The notes beneath the pieces are model-generated. The model was not told the DNA's origin. It saw only the letters and a list, made by a program, of their open reading frames with translations, and searched no databases. The translations under genes were made by a program, and so were the position numbers. Below, piece after piece: positions 9,201-17,410 of a stretch of DNA of 27,370 bases. Source of the DNA: Davidsoniella eucalypti (taxonomy: Eukaryota; Ascomycota; Sordariomycetes; Microascales; Ceratocystidaceae); contig RMBW01000220.1 of the NCBI GenBank assembly GCA_004009845.1, positions 15,254-42,623 on the forward strand, written 5' to 3'. Each line of letters begins with the position of its first letter. Positions within the stretch are counted from its first letter, which is position 1.

Positions 9201-9854
9201 TTCTAGGGTCTTTTGTAGGACTAGGAGTTCCGCGCGCGTGACAGGGTAGAGGGATTGGGTAGGAACCGTGGCGCCTGGTTTCAACTTAATTTCCAGGTCT
9301 ATCCCTGGTCGATGCGGAGGTAACGTAGTGGCTAATTTGGGGTCGAAAGCCGAGGCAACAGGTTCTAACCAATCCGGCAAGTGGGGACGGGACTTGTCTT
9401 TGTGCGCGAGAGCAATCTTGATATTCTCCAGCGAAGCTCTATAAATATGCGGGTTATCCGCACTTCCACAGAGCTTGTAGAATTCCTCAGCAGTTAACTC
9501 TTCTGCTGGTAAGATTGTAATTTCCTGAGTCCTGGGCCTGAGCCGAACGTCGTTGTTAACTAACCATCTTTGTCCTAGAATTATGTCTTCGGACTGGCCG
9601 GGAACCACGTAGGCCCAAATGGTTTCCGTGTGGCCGTTGATGGTCAGGGGGAGTTCGGCGATGGTGTCGATGAGTGGGGGGTTGTCCAGCGTAGTGACTT
9701 GGACGATGACCCGTTCGGAGATAGGGTGTGTGAGGGTAGCAAGGTGGAGGAGACGCGGGGGAATGACGGCGACGGTGAGGCATCCGCTGTCGACGAGGGC
9801 TTTCGTAGAATAACTTCCTAAACTTACGTCTAAGTAATTTCCTAAAGCCCCCAT
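6213..9854 (-). CDS. pol: Pol polyprotein of family B: protease, RT, RNase H, integrase, chromodomain (1213 aa)
   Basis: This open Pol copies the element RNA into DNA and inserts it. Visible in order: aspartic protease DSG at D22; reverse transcriptase about 200-390 with YIDD at 349-352; RNase H with D500, E542 and D567; integrase zinc finger H755-X3-H759-X29-C789-X2-C792; catalytic core D822, D881 and E917 with exactly 35 residues between the last two; a GPY/F-like region (RRYTVTG...VHPVFHISKV); chromodomain about 1123-1170 (EEIVRQRKYRG, VKWSGYQDPTWEP). A chromodomain often directs integration towards modified histones. All catalytic residues I looked for are present. The ATG at 9854 may not be the real start, because the frame is open back to 9923 and is probably entered by -1 frameshifting from gag. 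Confidence 0.97.
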   Translation of the reverse strand: MGALGNYLDVSLGSYSTKALVDSGCLTVAVIPPRLLHLATLTHPISERVIVQVTTLDNPPLIDTIAELPLTINGHTETIWAYVVPGQSEDIILGQRWLVNNDVRLRPRTQEITILPAEELTAEEFYKLCGSADNPHIYRASLENIKIALAHKDKSRPHLPDWLEPVASAFDPKLATTLPPHRPGIDLEIKLKPGATVPTQSLYPVTRAELLVLQKTLEGLKQSQFIGPANSEYGSSVLFVNKPGGGVRFCIDYRGVNDASIKDKYPLPLMGETLQRIASSEWVSKVDVISAFHRIRIAPGSEHITAFRTPLGAFQWNVVPFGLTNAPAAFQRRINGVLDKWHGISCDAYIDDVCIYSKGSLQDHRNLVLEIVSALDKADLQLDIKKCEFAAKEIKFLGFLVGPGIGIRADPEKTEAIRNWERPYTLTELRRFIGFINFYRDFVPRISDTLAPLTNLTKKDTPFVWSPACDQAFHSIKDAFISPPLLAPYDPDRETILSADSSGYALGAELTQRGPDGHHHPIAFLSRKLTPAESNYPIHDKEMLAIYWSIRQWRHFLLGIHFTVFTDHRNLEFFRTKRSLAERQRRWGYELSDFSFELKHRPGTDQVIPDALSRRDQDMPKDANDDRLMSRVHQLLAPATAGDNLVVVNALWSNIPDADIPSDDIATQSTLPSPFGDADLTSLWTQALQTNNRWWLARSLVLDGARSFPSAWGLQWQISECSIDDRGLLRWRNRLWIPRFEPLRTKLIQTIHDSHLSGHPGREITRDLVSREYSWPGLTNDVRQFVANCTTCGKSKYWREQKRGLLKPLPVPDRHWTELAMDFIGPLPPSKHCTFILGVTDRLSKSQILIPMSDTSAKATADALFTHVFAHHGFPSAIVSDRGPQFTSLFWGEACRRLNIKRRLSTAFHPQTDGAQERSNQEIETFLRIFCSFAQDNWADLLPQAQIALNNRTVSSTAISPFFATHGYNMDIIEPSPTSEPSSTQSPVHDAQAFLDKIRDATSFAQVAMASAQDYQETAANRRRQPASQFQIGDVVLLKCENIASERPSKKLDWLARRYTVTGLIGTHAVRLNIPGLVHPVFHISKVRHAGTNPLPSQVIQDDEPEAVSREEAYGDDAIAEGEFRVEEIVRQRKYRGHEQALVKWSGYQDPTWEPVKHIEDTLAWRIFLDRALIGAASADFLPKTGGPVSCTPTGGASFFTHPPSPLLAQNVF

Positions 9855-9893
9855 CTCAGTTTCAACTATCTGGTCACCAATTAATCCCCCCTG

Positions 9894-9928
9894 GTCGGGG
9901 CGCGATTTATCCCGACTGTCTAAAAATC
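9894..9928 (-). promoter_or_regulatory. -1 frameshift signal at the gag stop (nested family-B element)
   Basis: In element sense gag ends GAT TTT TAG (9928-9920). Three bases later GTCGGG (9916-9911) pairs with CCCGAC (9899-9894) around an 11-nt loop ending TCGCGC. Sequence, spacing and loop length match family A, with one compensated base pair. The pol frame is open through the gap to the ATG at 9854. Confidence 0.7.
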
Positions 9929-11905
9929 CATGAGATCTCCTGTATCCGTCACGTTAGTGGTAGTGGCTCCCTGGGCGCGTGGCTGTGAGGTTGACATTTG
10001 CTCGCTAATAAGAGCGCGGACGTCATCCAGGGAGAAGCTAGGGGCCGTGCTGACGGCGTTGGCCTTGACCGAAGGGCGAGAGGCGCGAGACTTGGAACGG
10101 CAGTTAGTAGCGGTGTGACCCTTGCGTTGGCAGGCAGAGCAGGATACGGCCGTAGGACATGTGCCTGAGGGATGTGCTTGGCTGCTGCAGTACTGGCAGG
10201 GCGTGAGAGGGCACATGGAGGCGTAGTGGCCTGTTTGGCGGCAGTGATAGCAGGGCCTGTCGGTTGAGGAGGTTTGTGATTTGGGCGCGGGCGTACGAGA
10301 TGGTGTCGGCGAGGGGTTTGAACGCCAGTGGTTGGAGTTTATGGCCTTGGCTTTGGCGAGGGCGCTTTCCTTGATGCGGGCGACTGGGCGCATCTGTGAG
10401 ATCATTTCGTCTAGTGGTCTGATATGGAACATGTTGGCTAAGTGCACTTGCATGTCCAGGTGGAGGCCTTCTTGGAGGACGGAGAGGAGGGTGTTATGGT
10501 CGTAGAAATGGGCTTTGTCGCGCAGGGAGCAGAGACGGTTGGTAAAGGATTCGAATGTCTCGGTAGGGCCTTGCTTGAGCTTCAGCAATTCGCGGTTGGC
10601 AAGTCTCGCTCGGTCGGGGTCGTCGTATCGCGAGTCAAGGTAAGAGAGGAAGGCCTGGAAGCCGGTGTTCATGGGGAGGCATTCGAGGTACTTGGTGCGA
10701 ACTTGTTCCTTGATCTCCGTCGACAGGGCGTTCATCGTGTACGCCAGCTGGTCTCTGGTTGAGTAGAAGCGGTAAGAGTCCACGAGGAATTTCTCGTTAA
10801 GCTCCATCTTCCAGGTGGCGTAATCGAAGGTGCCGTCGAACTTGCGGACTGCGTCGATAACATCTTTGCGGCGGGCAAGCTGGTCGTCGCGAGGGGGTAG
10901 TAAGGCGATCCCGTGAGCTGTAGGAGGGAATGCTGGTGTTGTTGTGAGCCTTTTCTCTGGAGGCGTGGGGGCGTGTTCGCGGATAGGGGCGAGACGTAGG
11001 TTGAGAGGTTTGAGTCTGTCCTCTAAGTCGTCGAGCTGGTTGAGGTCTACTAAGTTGTCGTTGGCTGGGTCTTCGTATTTGCCACCGAGGAGCTCGAGGA
11101 TGTCTCGGCCTAGGTTGTCCAGTACTTCAGCAGTGCGTACAGGGTCCTTGAATTCGGGGGCTGAGCGTTCTGCCATGCCCTGGAGTGCGGCCATCTGGAT
11201 CTCTGCGACTTTGAAGTTGTGGTGGAACTGGAAGTCCCATCTTGGCGCAGTGGGTGATATCCATTCGGTTGGATCCAGTTGGGCTTTATCGAGGGCAGCT
11301 TGGTATTTGGCGGACAGAACTTCGAAGACGTCTGCTGTATCGTCGGAGTATGCGCCTGGCAGGGGGTGACCGCTTAGAGAGCGACGAGGGGCTTCGATTT
11401 TGACTTTAGGGGTGTTCTCCTTGGTGCGTATGGGGATGTCTTTGCTGGAGGACGCGCCGAAGCCGAGGATGTGAGGGTTGCTAAGAAATCGTGACAGAAG
11501 AATCTGGGCGCTGCGCGGGGACCTGAGGCTGCTTTGACCGGGCACAATGTGGCCGATTATATCCGTGGAGATGGACAAACAGTGCAGGTGGTCATGAAAG
11601 TGGGCAGCGTGTGCGAGGATGGCAGGGCCTGCGGGAAAGGGGCCAAGTAGTTTGGCCAGACGGGGTCGCTCAGAGCGTTTGAACAGGGCTAAATAGCACC
11701 AGCCCTGGTGTTTCCAGAGGCGTCTCTGGTGGAGAAAGGGGGTGACGACATGGCGCGGCTTGAAGGCCAGCAAGAAGCGGCGCGTGATGTCTAGCATGAA
11801 GTGGGTGAAGGCAATTGCGAGGAATGCGAGGGCGAGGCCTTCGGCGGTGCCGTGATGGGCTCCAAGGATGGCAGCCCAGAGGTGAAGGAGGAAAAGTTGC
11901 AACAT
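9920..11905 (-). CDS. gag: Gag of family-B element with three zinc knuckles (661 aa)
   Basis: This is the structural protein of the nested element, intact. The start at 11905 sits in CACCATG. Residues about 2-16 and 22-48 are hydrophobic and could span a membrane. GWCYLALFKR is at 68-77, and a His-rich block at about 99-124 (HFHDHLHCLS, IIGHIVPGQ) matches family-A Gag at the same positions. A capsid-like region lies at about 340-500. Three CCHC knuckles follow: C552/C555/H560/C565, C570/C573/H578/C583 and C589/C592/H597/C602, against one in family A. It ends GDLMDF before a TTTTTAG stop used as the frameshift site. The hydrophobic N-terminus is unlike textbook chromovirus Gag; its role is unknown. 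Confidence 0.92.
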   Translation of the reverse strand: MLQLFLLHLWAAILGAHHGTAEGLALAFLAIAFTHFMLDITRRFLLAFKPRHVVTPFLHQRRLWKHQGWCYLALFKRSERPRLAKLLGPFPAGPAILAHAAHFHDHLHCLSISTDIIGHIVPGQSSLRSPRSAQILLSRFLSNPHILGFGASSSKDIPIRTKENTPKVKIEAPRRSLSGHPLPGAYSDDTADVFEVLSAKYQAALDKAQLDPTEWISPTAPRWDFQFHHNFKVAEIQMAALQGMAERSAPEFKDPVRTAEVLDNLGRDILELLGGKYEDPANDNLVDLNQLDDLEDRLKPLNLRLAPIREHAPTPPEKRLTTTPAFPPTAHGIALLPPRDDQLARRKDVIDAVRKFDGTFDYATWKMELNEKFLVDSYRFYSTRDQLAYTMNALSTEIKEQVRTKYLECLPMNTGFQAFLSYLDSRYDDPDRARLANRELLKLKQGPTETFESFTNRLCSLRDKAHFYDHNTLLSVLQEGLHLDMQVHLANMFHIRPLDEMISQMRPVARIKESALAKAKAINSNHWRSNPSPTPSRTPAPKSQTSSTDRPCYHCRQTGHYASMCPLTPCQYCSSQAHPSGTCPTAVSCSACQRKGHTATNCRSKSRASRPSVKANAVSTAPSFSLDDVRALISEQMSTSQPRAQGATTTNVTDTGDLMDF

Positions 11906-11947
11906 GGTGCAAGTAAGGTGGACGCGTTAGTCAGCGAGATAGCGAAG

Positions 11948-12071
11948 TGAGGGCACGGTAGGGTGCGAGAACGATGGTCACGAATAGCGTGAGAAAATGG
12001 AGTGCACAGTAGGGTGCGAGTAGAGTAATGGTCACGAATAGCGTGAGAGAACAAGGTGCACAGTAGGGTGC
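11948..12071 (-). repeat. hairpin array in the gag leader of the nested family-B element
   Basis: In element sense two kinds of small hairpin alternate: GCAC/GTGC with a 6-nt loop CCTACT (12058-12071, 12004-12017, and a variant near 11953) and TCACG/CGTGA with a 5-nt loop CTATT (12032-12046, 11978-11992). The repeat unit is about 51-54 bp. The same array is in the second copy at 21694-21812. It is analogous to the family-A array though the sequence differs. Confidence 0.7.
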
Positions 12072-12092
12072 GAAAAACGAGAACGATGGTAG

Positions 12093-12103
12093 ATCGGTAT
12101 CAA
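12093..12103 (-). promoter_or_regulatory. self-priming primer-binding site (nested family-B element)
   Basis: In element sense TTGATACCGAT lies 2 nt after the 5' LTR and is exactly complementary to ATCGGTATCAA inside that LTR (minus-strand position 12168-12158). The family-A pair differs by one compensated base pair (GAGACC/GGTCTC against GATACC/GGTATC). Confidence 0.8.
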
Positions 12104-12105
12104 AA

Positions 12106-12284
12106 TGACACGAACTAGGAAGAGGCAATGGCAAGCAATCTAGAGTAAAGACTTCGATTGATACCGATGAAGGAGAAAGACTAATATCTGTTGGAATACG
12201 GCGGGAATAGGTCCCTATTTATAACCGTTTATCTGGCTAAGTATCTTACTTAGCCAAATACCAACTGGGCCTTAGCCCCTGACA
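12106..12284 (-). repeat. 5' LTR of the nested family-B element
   Basis: This is the 179-bp upstream LTR in element sense, apparently identical to 5989-6167. It contains a TATA-like TTATAAATAG, a CT-rich block and a CA start just before ATCGGTATCAA. It is followed on the plus strand by the target duplication GTCAC at 12285-12289. Confidence 0.97.
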
Positions 12285-12289
12285 GTCAC

Positions 12290-12860
12290 CACGGCCGAAG
12301 AACTAACGCCTGAAGAGTTCCATAAACTCTGTGACAATGATGACGCCGCTGTATTCCGCATCACGCTAGAAGACGTCAACAGGGCGCTGGAACAGAAGGA
12401 ACAGGAAAGGCCGCCCTTACCCGAGTGGCTGCAACCTGTAGCGTCCGCGTTTGAAGCCAAAGCCTCCAAGGACCTCCCGCCACATCGGCCTGGAGTAGAC
12501 CTGAAGATTGAACTGTTAGAAGGGAAAACGTTACCTGTGCAATCGCTCTACCCGCTGTCGCGCGCTGAACTGTTGGTGATGCAAAAGACCTTGACTGAAC
12601 TACTGGGGACAAAATGGATAAAGGATACGAAATCTGAAGTGGGCTCCCCCGTCCTATTTGTAAAGAAACCTGGAGGTGGAATTCGCTTCTGTGTGGACTA
12701 CCGCGCAGTCAATGCTATCTCCAAGAAGGACTCTTACCCACTGCCCCTTATCCATGACACCCTTCGGCAAATCTCGGCTGCTAAATGGGTCTCCAAGGTC
12801 GACGTTATTGCCGCATTTCATCGTATTCGGATTGCCCCTGGTTCTGAGGAGTTAACCGCC
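12290..12860 (+). pseudogene. pol: pol fragment (protease-RT linker and N-terminal RT) of the family-A element
   Basis: This continues the family-A pol frame after the nested insertion; the encoded AEELTPEEFHKLC aligns with AEELTAEEFYKLC of family B. It then reads SLYPLSRAELL, the RT fingers with FVKKPGGGIRFCVDYRAVN, and motif A (KVDVIAAFHRIRIA). It ends at GSEELTA: at 12861 the sequence switches to X copy 2 and meets a stop at once. YxDD, RNase H and integrase are missing, so this copy cannot make a working polymerase from this locus. Confidence 0.93.
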
Positions 12861-13380
12861 TAGGTATTATTCGGCGGCGTTGCGGGCGGAAACGTGCATA
12901 CATTTCAGTCTGGGCACCCTTGTCCCTATTTTCAAAACGGTTCAGATCTAAACGGATCGGTGATTGGCCAAAATCTATTAATAAATAAGAATTTATCTAT
13001 GACTTTGCTTACTAAAAAAAAAAATTTAAGTTTCAATTTTTTTGGTTTCAATTTTTTTTAACAAATAATTTTCTGAAGTTTTTAAAGTTTTTTCTTTTAA
13101 AAAAAAACTTTTTTTAGGAATCAAAAAAATTGGAATTTTTTTACTTTCGAGGTTTTTCCACAAATAACTTTCTAAAGTTTTTTTTTTCTTGCAATTATTT
13201 TCACAAAATAATCTTTTGAAAATTTTAAATTCTTTTAGAAAATCCCTTTATTCAATTTATAGGGAGCAAAATATAATTCAATTTTGCTATCAATTTTATT
13301 TATTTATTAATCTTGTTTAACAATAGAGCTATGACGATATCACTAAGAACGTGTTCGTGATATTTATAATTATAGATTAT

Positions 13381-13561
13381 TGTAAGAGACTAAGGCCTAG
13401 TAAGGTTAGCCAAGGCATTCCTTGTCAGTACTAGAATCGGCTATAAGTAGGGACCTATTCCCGCCGATTATTAGTCTTAGTTTCTCTTTCTCCTTCATCG
13501 GTCTCAATCGAATCATTCTTTTACGACCAGTTTTCATCGCAACTCCTCGTATATCGTCTCA
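13381..13561 (+). mobile_element. family-A solo LTR with 5-bp target duplication
   Basis: This 181-bp copy differs at about one base from the LTR at 3260-3440. It is flanked by ATTAT on both sides (13376-13380 and 13562-13566). X copy 1 shows the empty site with a single ATTAT at about 240-244. It is the classic product of insertion followed by LTR-LTR recombination, and it sets the LTR boundaries exactly. Confidence 0.97.
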
Positions 13562-15256
13562 ATTATAATGTTTAGATGTACGGGGGAATTAGAAAGTCAA
13601 TAATACTAACGAAGTATTTCATACTTTTGTGTAAAGTAGTAATGTGTATTCAGAATTCGTTAAAGCTTTGAGGTGTTTTTTTACAAATATGTCGAGCATA
13701 AACGTGACGTCTAGCTTCAGGGAGGAAACTAACTAGCATGCCGTTTTTGAGTATTTTTTTTTCACTAAGCAGCACATAATATATGAACGGTTCTTTAAAA
13801 GAACCGCAGCAGAACTGCTAGTATTTGGACACAAATCGGACTGCAATCAATTTACTAGACCAAACGCACTAGAAACGGCAAGTTATAAGTACACCAAGGG
13901 CAGGTCTACATACACATGAAGCATTAAGGGTAAAGTACAAGAATTTGTATTAGTCAGATACAGCAAGAAAATGTTACCAAATATGTCAAGTACTATCACA
14001 ATAAACACTCAAGGCGATGTAGAAGAATATCCTAATTAAATATAAGATTGAAGACTTGGTTTAAAATAACATACTGACGGTAATTCTCCACAAAATGCAT
14101 AGACATATTGATTAAATAAAGTAATTCGTACTCATAGTATACTATATATTTATTAGGATTTCTAAGATACAAAGCAGGTATCTAGGTACGATAGAGAAAT
14201 ATAGTCAATTGAATTTAAAAGAATAGAGAGCCAAGTAAGGTAATATAACAAGCTGATTTAATATATTACCGGGCATTACAGCACAATTGGCAGGACAGGC
14301 ACCCACTTGCTATATCTATCTATATGATGATATTCAGTGCTATTGAAAAGGGAAATAAAATGCAAAGAATTCTAGAGAAAAACAACAGTATATATAAGTA
14401 TTACTATATATTTGAATTATGTTCTTTTGCCGTAAGTAGAATGACAAGACTAATATGGAACTTCAAATTACAAACAACTTTAGGTACTTATACCATTAGA
14501 ATAGCATGACATTGGGTGCTTGGGATTTAGAGTTTACATGATTGATAAAACAACAAGAGAAGTAGTCGCAACTGGCACAGTTGGTATTTTAAAACCTACA
14601 TAGTAATCACTTTCTATGGTATTTGCAGGATATATTGATCACAAAATGATTCCCGATTTATAATAAGTTGAGATGGTCGGCAAAACATAAGAGCAAAGAC
14701 CAAGTTTGTCGAGAAAATGCTCTATAAACATGTAAGAAGGACACTCGTAGTAAAATCAGGAATGATCAATGACTTACTGTAAGTTTTGTAGTTCTAACGG
14801 AATGTTGCATTTCAAGGGAAATGTAATAAGGTAAGACATAAAGATTGGGCAAGAATATAGTAAATGGTAAACTATCAAAGATTGTAGACCCCAAATACTA
14901 GCAATAGTTTGTTAGAAAATGGTTAATAAATACTGGGTTGTGTTATTGAGTATCGAGAGAAAATTACATTGGCTAATTAACAGAGAAAGAGTTATGAATG
15001 AGTCACAACTGCAAGCTAGGCGATTGGGAAATGATTGTATAATCAGTCACTGAAGTATAGTTCTCTACATAGTACAAATGTTGACTATTAAGTACATCAA
15101 AGAAATGAATGTGTTGTCGGCAAGTAAGGTATGACTATTCATTGAGTGACTCCAGCTCAGTAAGTATATGAATGTCAACCCTGCTGTAGCTATATATGTT
15201 AGATATAGCAAACGCAAGCTATGACTTGATGCACTTAGCAATAAAATAGCTTATAG

Positions 15257-15460
15257 TTGGTAAGTAATATATCATTGCTTGTTGTACCACAAGTTGTTAA
15301 TATTGGAGTGAATAAAGTCCATTATTATGATAAGTCAAGTGGTAAATTCATTAGTGCTGGTAGATTTCAACTATGTCAAGATATTCCAATATCATTGACC
15401 ACTAAACATACCGAGTACACCAAGAAGAACTATGATGCACTAGCCATACTGTCTCTATAA
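15257..15460 (+). pseudogene. second copy of the short protein-like ORF in X
   Basis: This is the counterpart of 1942-2127. It has 67 codons and keeps HYYDKSSGKFISAG and the following residues, but its C-terminus differs because of small indels (ending with a KKNYDALAILSL run). No family is recognised. Weak evidence for a former gene inside X. Confidence 0.15.
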
Positions 15461-16573
15461 TTTCAAGCTTCCAATACAAGTTATCAGCTACATATGAAGC
15501 AAGGGTGTTCTATGTATGGAGTTCGAGATCTATCCACTGTAGATCGGGCCATTATCACTCGACTAGATTCTAGAAATTACATGGTATTTCATCTGTTCAG
15601 ACAATAGAGAAATCTTATTGTCAGAAAGAATATAATCGTCATGATTACCTGGATCACAATGTGGAGATGGTGGCGAGTTGAAGTGGAATCATAATTATCA
15701 ACTATAAAGAGAAATATGGGAAATATGGCAATCGAACTGTATCTTTTTTTTATGTCTCATGTTATTTGTATTGATATACCAAGTATCATATGACTAAAAC
15801 TTGATATCTTCTACATGTTATGTATAAATACTGTTGTTGTGGCGTGGAAGCTGAACTAATAAACGAAGATATGATTCTGGCATCAACTATGAAAGACGAT
15901 ACCAAGGAGAAGAAGGTTGCTTTTTTCTACAGTCGATAGGACAATTACACAACATATTCTGTGAAATGATGACTGTCTTTGAAGTTTATCTAGCTATGAA
16001 TGAAAATTCCCAACTTTGTAAGCAGTTTCAACCCGAGTCTAGGTACAGTTGTCTACAATTGCCTAAGTCTTGAATGCCATATCCATGAGCTAAAGTCTTT
16101 GATGCAAAGGATACAGTAATAACAACGGTTACAAAGGTTTTCGAATGGCAAAAAAGTTATATAATGCATGCTGTCAATGCTATCTGTCAACTGCTTGCCT
16201 CGGCGATAGTAGAGAGCAAGACCGAAATAATTATTTACCTTTTTCACATGGAAATCTGTAGATATATAACTCAAGTTGAACCTCATATAGACTAAGCGTT
16301 AGTGTTATGAAATAACACTCGCAGACTCTCCGCATGAGGCTTAGGGTTGATACACAGCCTCACCTTTCGACTCCGGTGGCAACAATTCCTGCATTGAGGC
16401 TAGACTTGATACACAGCCAACACAGCATTGCCTCGAACTTCTGTCCGTAGACCAGATCCTTCTGTTTTCTTCCTCTCTCGGTTTAACATAAATATCTTGC
16501 TTGTTTCTTCCTTTCCTGTTCTCTTCTTTCCTTTCCCCTCCAAGCTTACAACTCTCTGTGTACCTGACCTCCT

Positions 16574-17410
16574 AGTGCAACCTCCTCTTCTTGTTCCTGT
16601 TCTTGTTCTTATCTTTGCTCCTGCTCCTGTCCTGATCTAGTTCCACTTTACTTAATTTATTATTCTGTTTATTTCTGATATCCTGAAAACACCAAAAACA
16701 TCATCGCGTGACTACTCGCCTAGTGATCACTTGTTCCCCTTTGAACTCCTGCCTGCCCGTCCATTACAGTTAGTCCTTCTTGTATGTTTTTAGTAACGTT
16801 AAGTATTTTGTTTCAGTGATAATTGACGACTTACGTTTCATTGCAAGTGTCTAGAGACTATATAGACATTTGTTGAGCTTAACACGTATGTTCATCAGTT
16901 GTTGTTGTGTGGCTGTAGTTCACCTTAGAGCTCTATAAATATTGTTTATTTCGCTTGTATATAGCTGCTCTATATGCCGGTATCACACATTATTGAAAGA
17001 CAATACTGGAGAACATCAGAGCACATATATAATGATAGATAGAGTGATTAGGAATTGAGTTGATCTTGGAATTAACATATCACTGTAGTTGTATATACAA
17101 TCCTCTTCTCTTGACTCCTCAGTTAAAACAATAATATGGCCACCTTTATATAGAATACTATGCTACCTTGTATTGATGAATTTGCAAAGGTATATAACAG
17201 TGTGGCTTGAATCATAGAAGTTCGAAAGTTTCGTTTTGCATTTGATACAATATTGATGCTGTAATGTATACCAACAATATTAGTATCATTATGTATCAGA
17301 ACCTTTCAGGCTATACCAATTGCAATAATGTTGCCTTGGACATTAAGAGACACTATAGAGTAATACGACTTGTATTCACTATGCCAGTAGTCATAGCTAG
17401 CTACATAACC
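16574..17410. other. tail of X copy 2, no gene seen
   Basis: This part of X copy 2 lies beyond the point where family A cut X copy 1, so it has no second copy here. It opens with a CT-rich low-complexity tract (16574-16640; repeated CTTGTTC/CTGCTC-type units), then becomes AT-rich with no convincing ORF. It ends at 17410, where X' begins head-to-tail. The CT tract followed by AT-rich DNA could be a promoter, but no downstream gene is visible. Confidence 0.5.

Larger units (their letters stand above)
5989..12284 (-). mobile_element. complete family-B Ty3/gypsy chromovirus, nested in family-A pol
   Basis: This 6296-bp element reads right to left. It has two 179-bp LTRs that appear identical, a 5-bp target duplication GTCAC (5984-5988 and 12285-12289), a self-priming PBS, a leader with hairpins, an open gag (661 codons), an open pol (1213 codons) and a polypurine tract. 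Identical LTRs and intact ORFs mean a recent insertion that may still be able to move. A second, frameshifted copy starts at 21481. Order of domains (protease, RT, RNase H, integrase, chromodomain) places it among chromoviruses. Confidence 0.97.
3260..12860 (+). mobile_element. family-A Ty3/gypsy (chromovirus-like) element, split and 3'-truncated
   Basis: The element begins with a 181-bp LTR (TGTAAGAG...TCTCA), followed by a primer site, a leader, gag (3780) and pol (5645). It inserted into X copy 1 after CTCCT. Its pol is interrupted by the family-B element at 5989-12284 plus one copy of its GTCAC duplication, and resumes at 12290. It then stops at 12860 inside the reverse transcriptase, exactly where X copy 2 begins. 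The rest of pol, the polypurine tract and the 3' LTR are not in the window; if X copy 2 is an insertion they should lie further right. Confidence 0.9.
12861..17410 (+). repeat. AT-rich repeat X, copy 2, with a sharp left terminus
   Basis: The copy starts TAGGTATTATTCGGCGGC, interrupting family-A RT in mid-codon context. The same 18 bases begin the diverged X' copy at 17411, so this is a true element end. 13136-16573 matches X copy 1 closely. 12861-13135, with a GC-richer head followed by runs of A and T, has no counterpart in the window for copy 1. It carries a family-A solo LTR at 13381-13561. I find no inverted copy of the terminus, no transposase and no long ORF. It might be a non-autonomous DNA element or a tandem subtelomeric unit. 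Confidence 0.8.
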
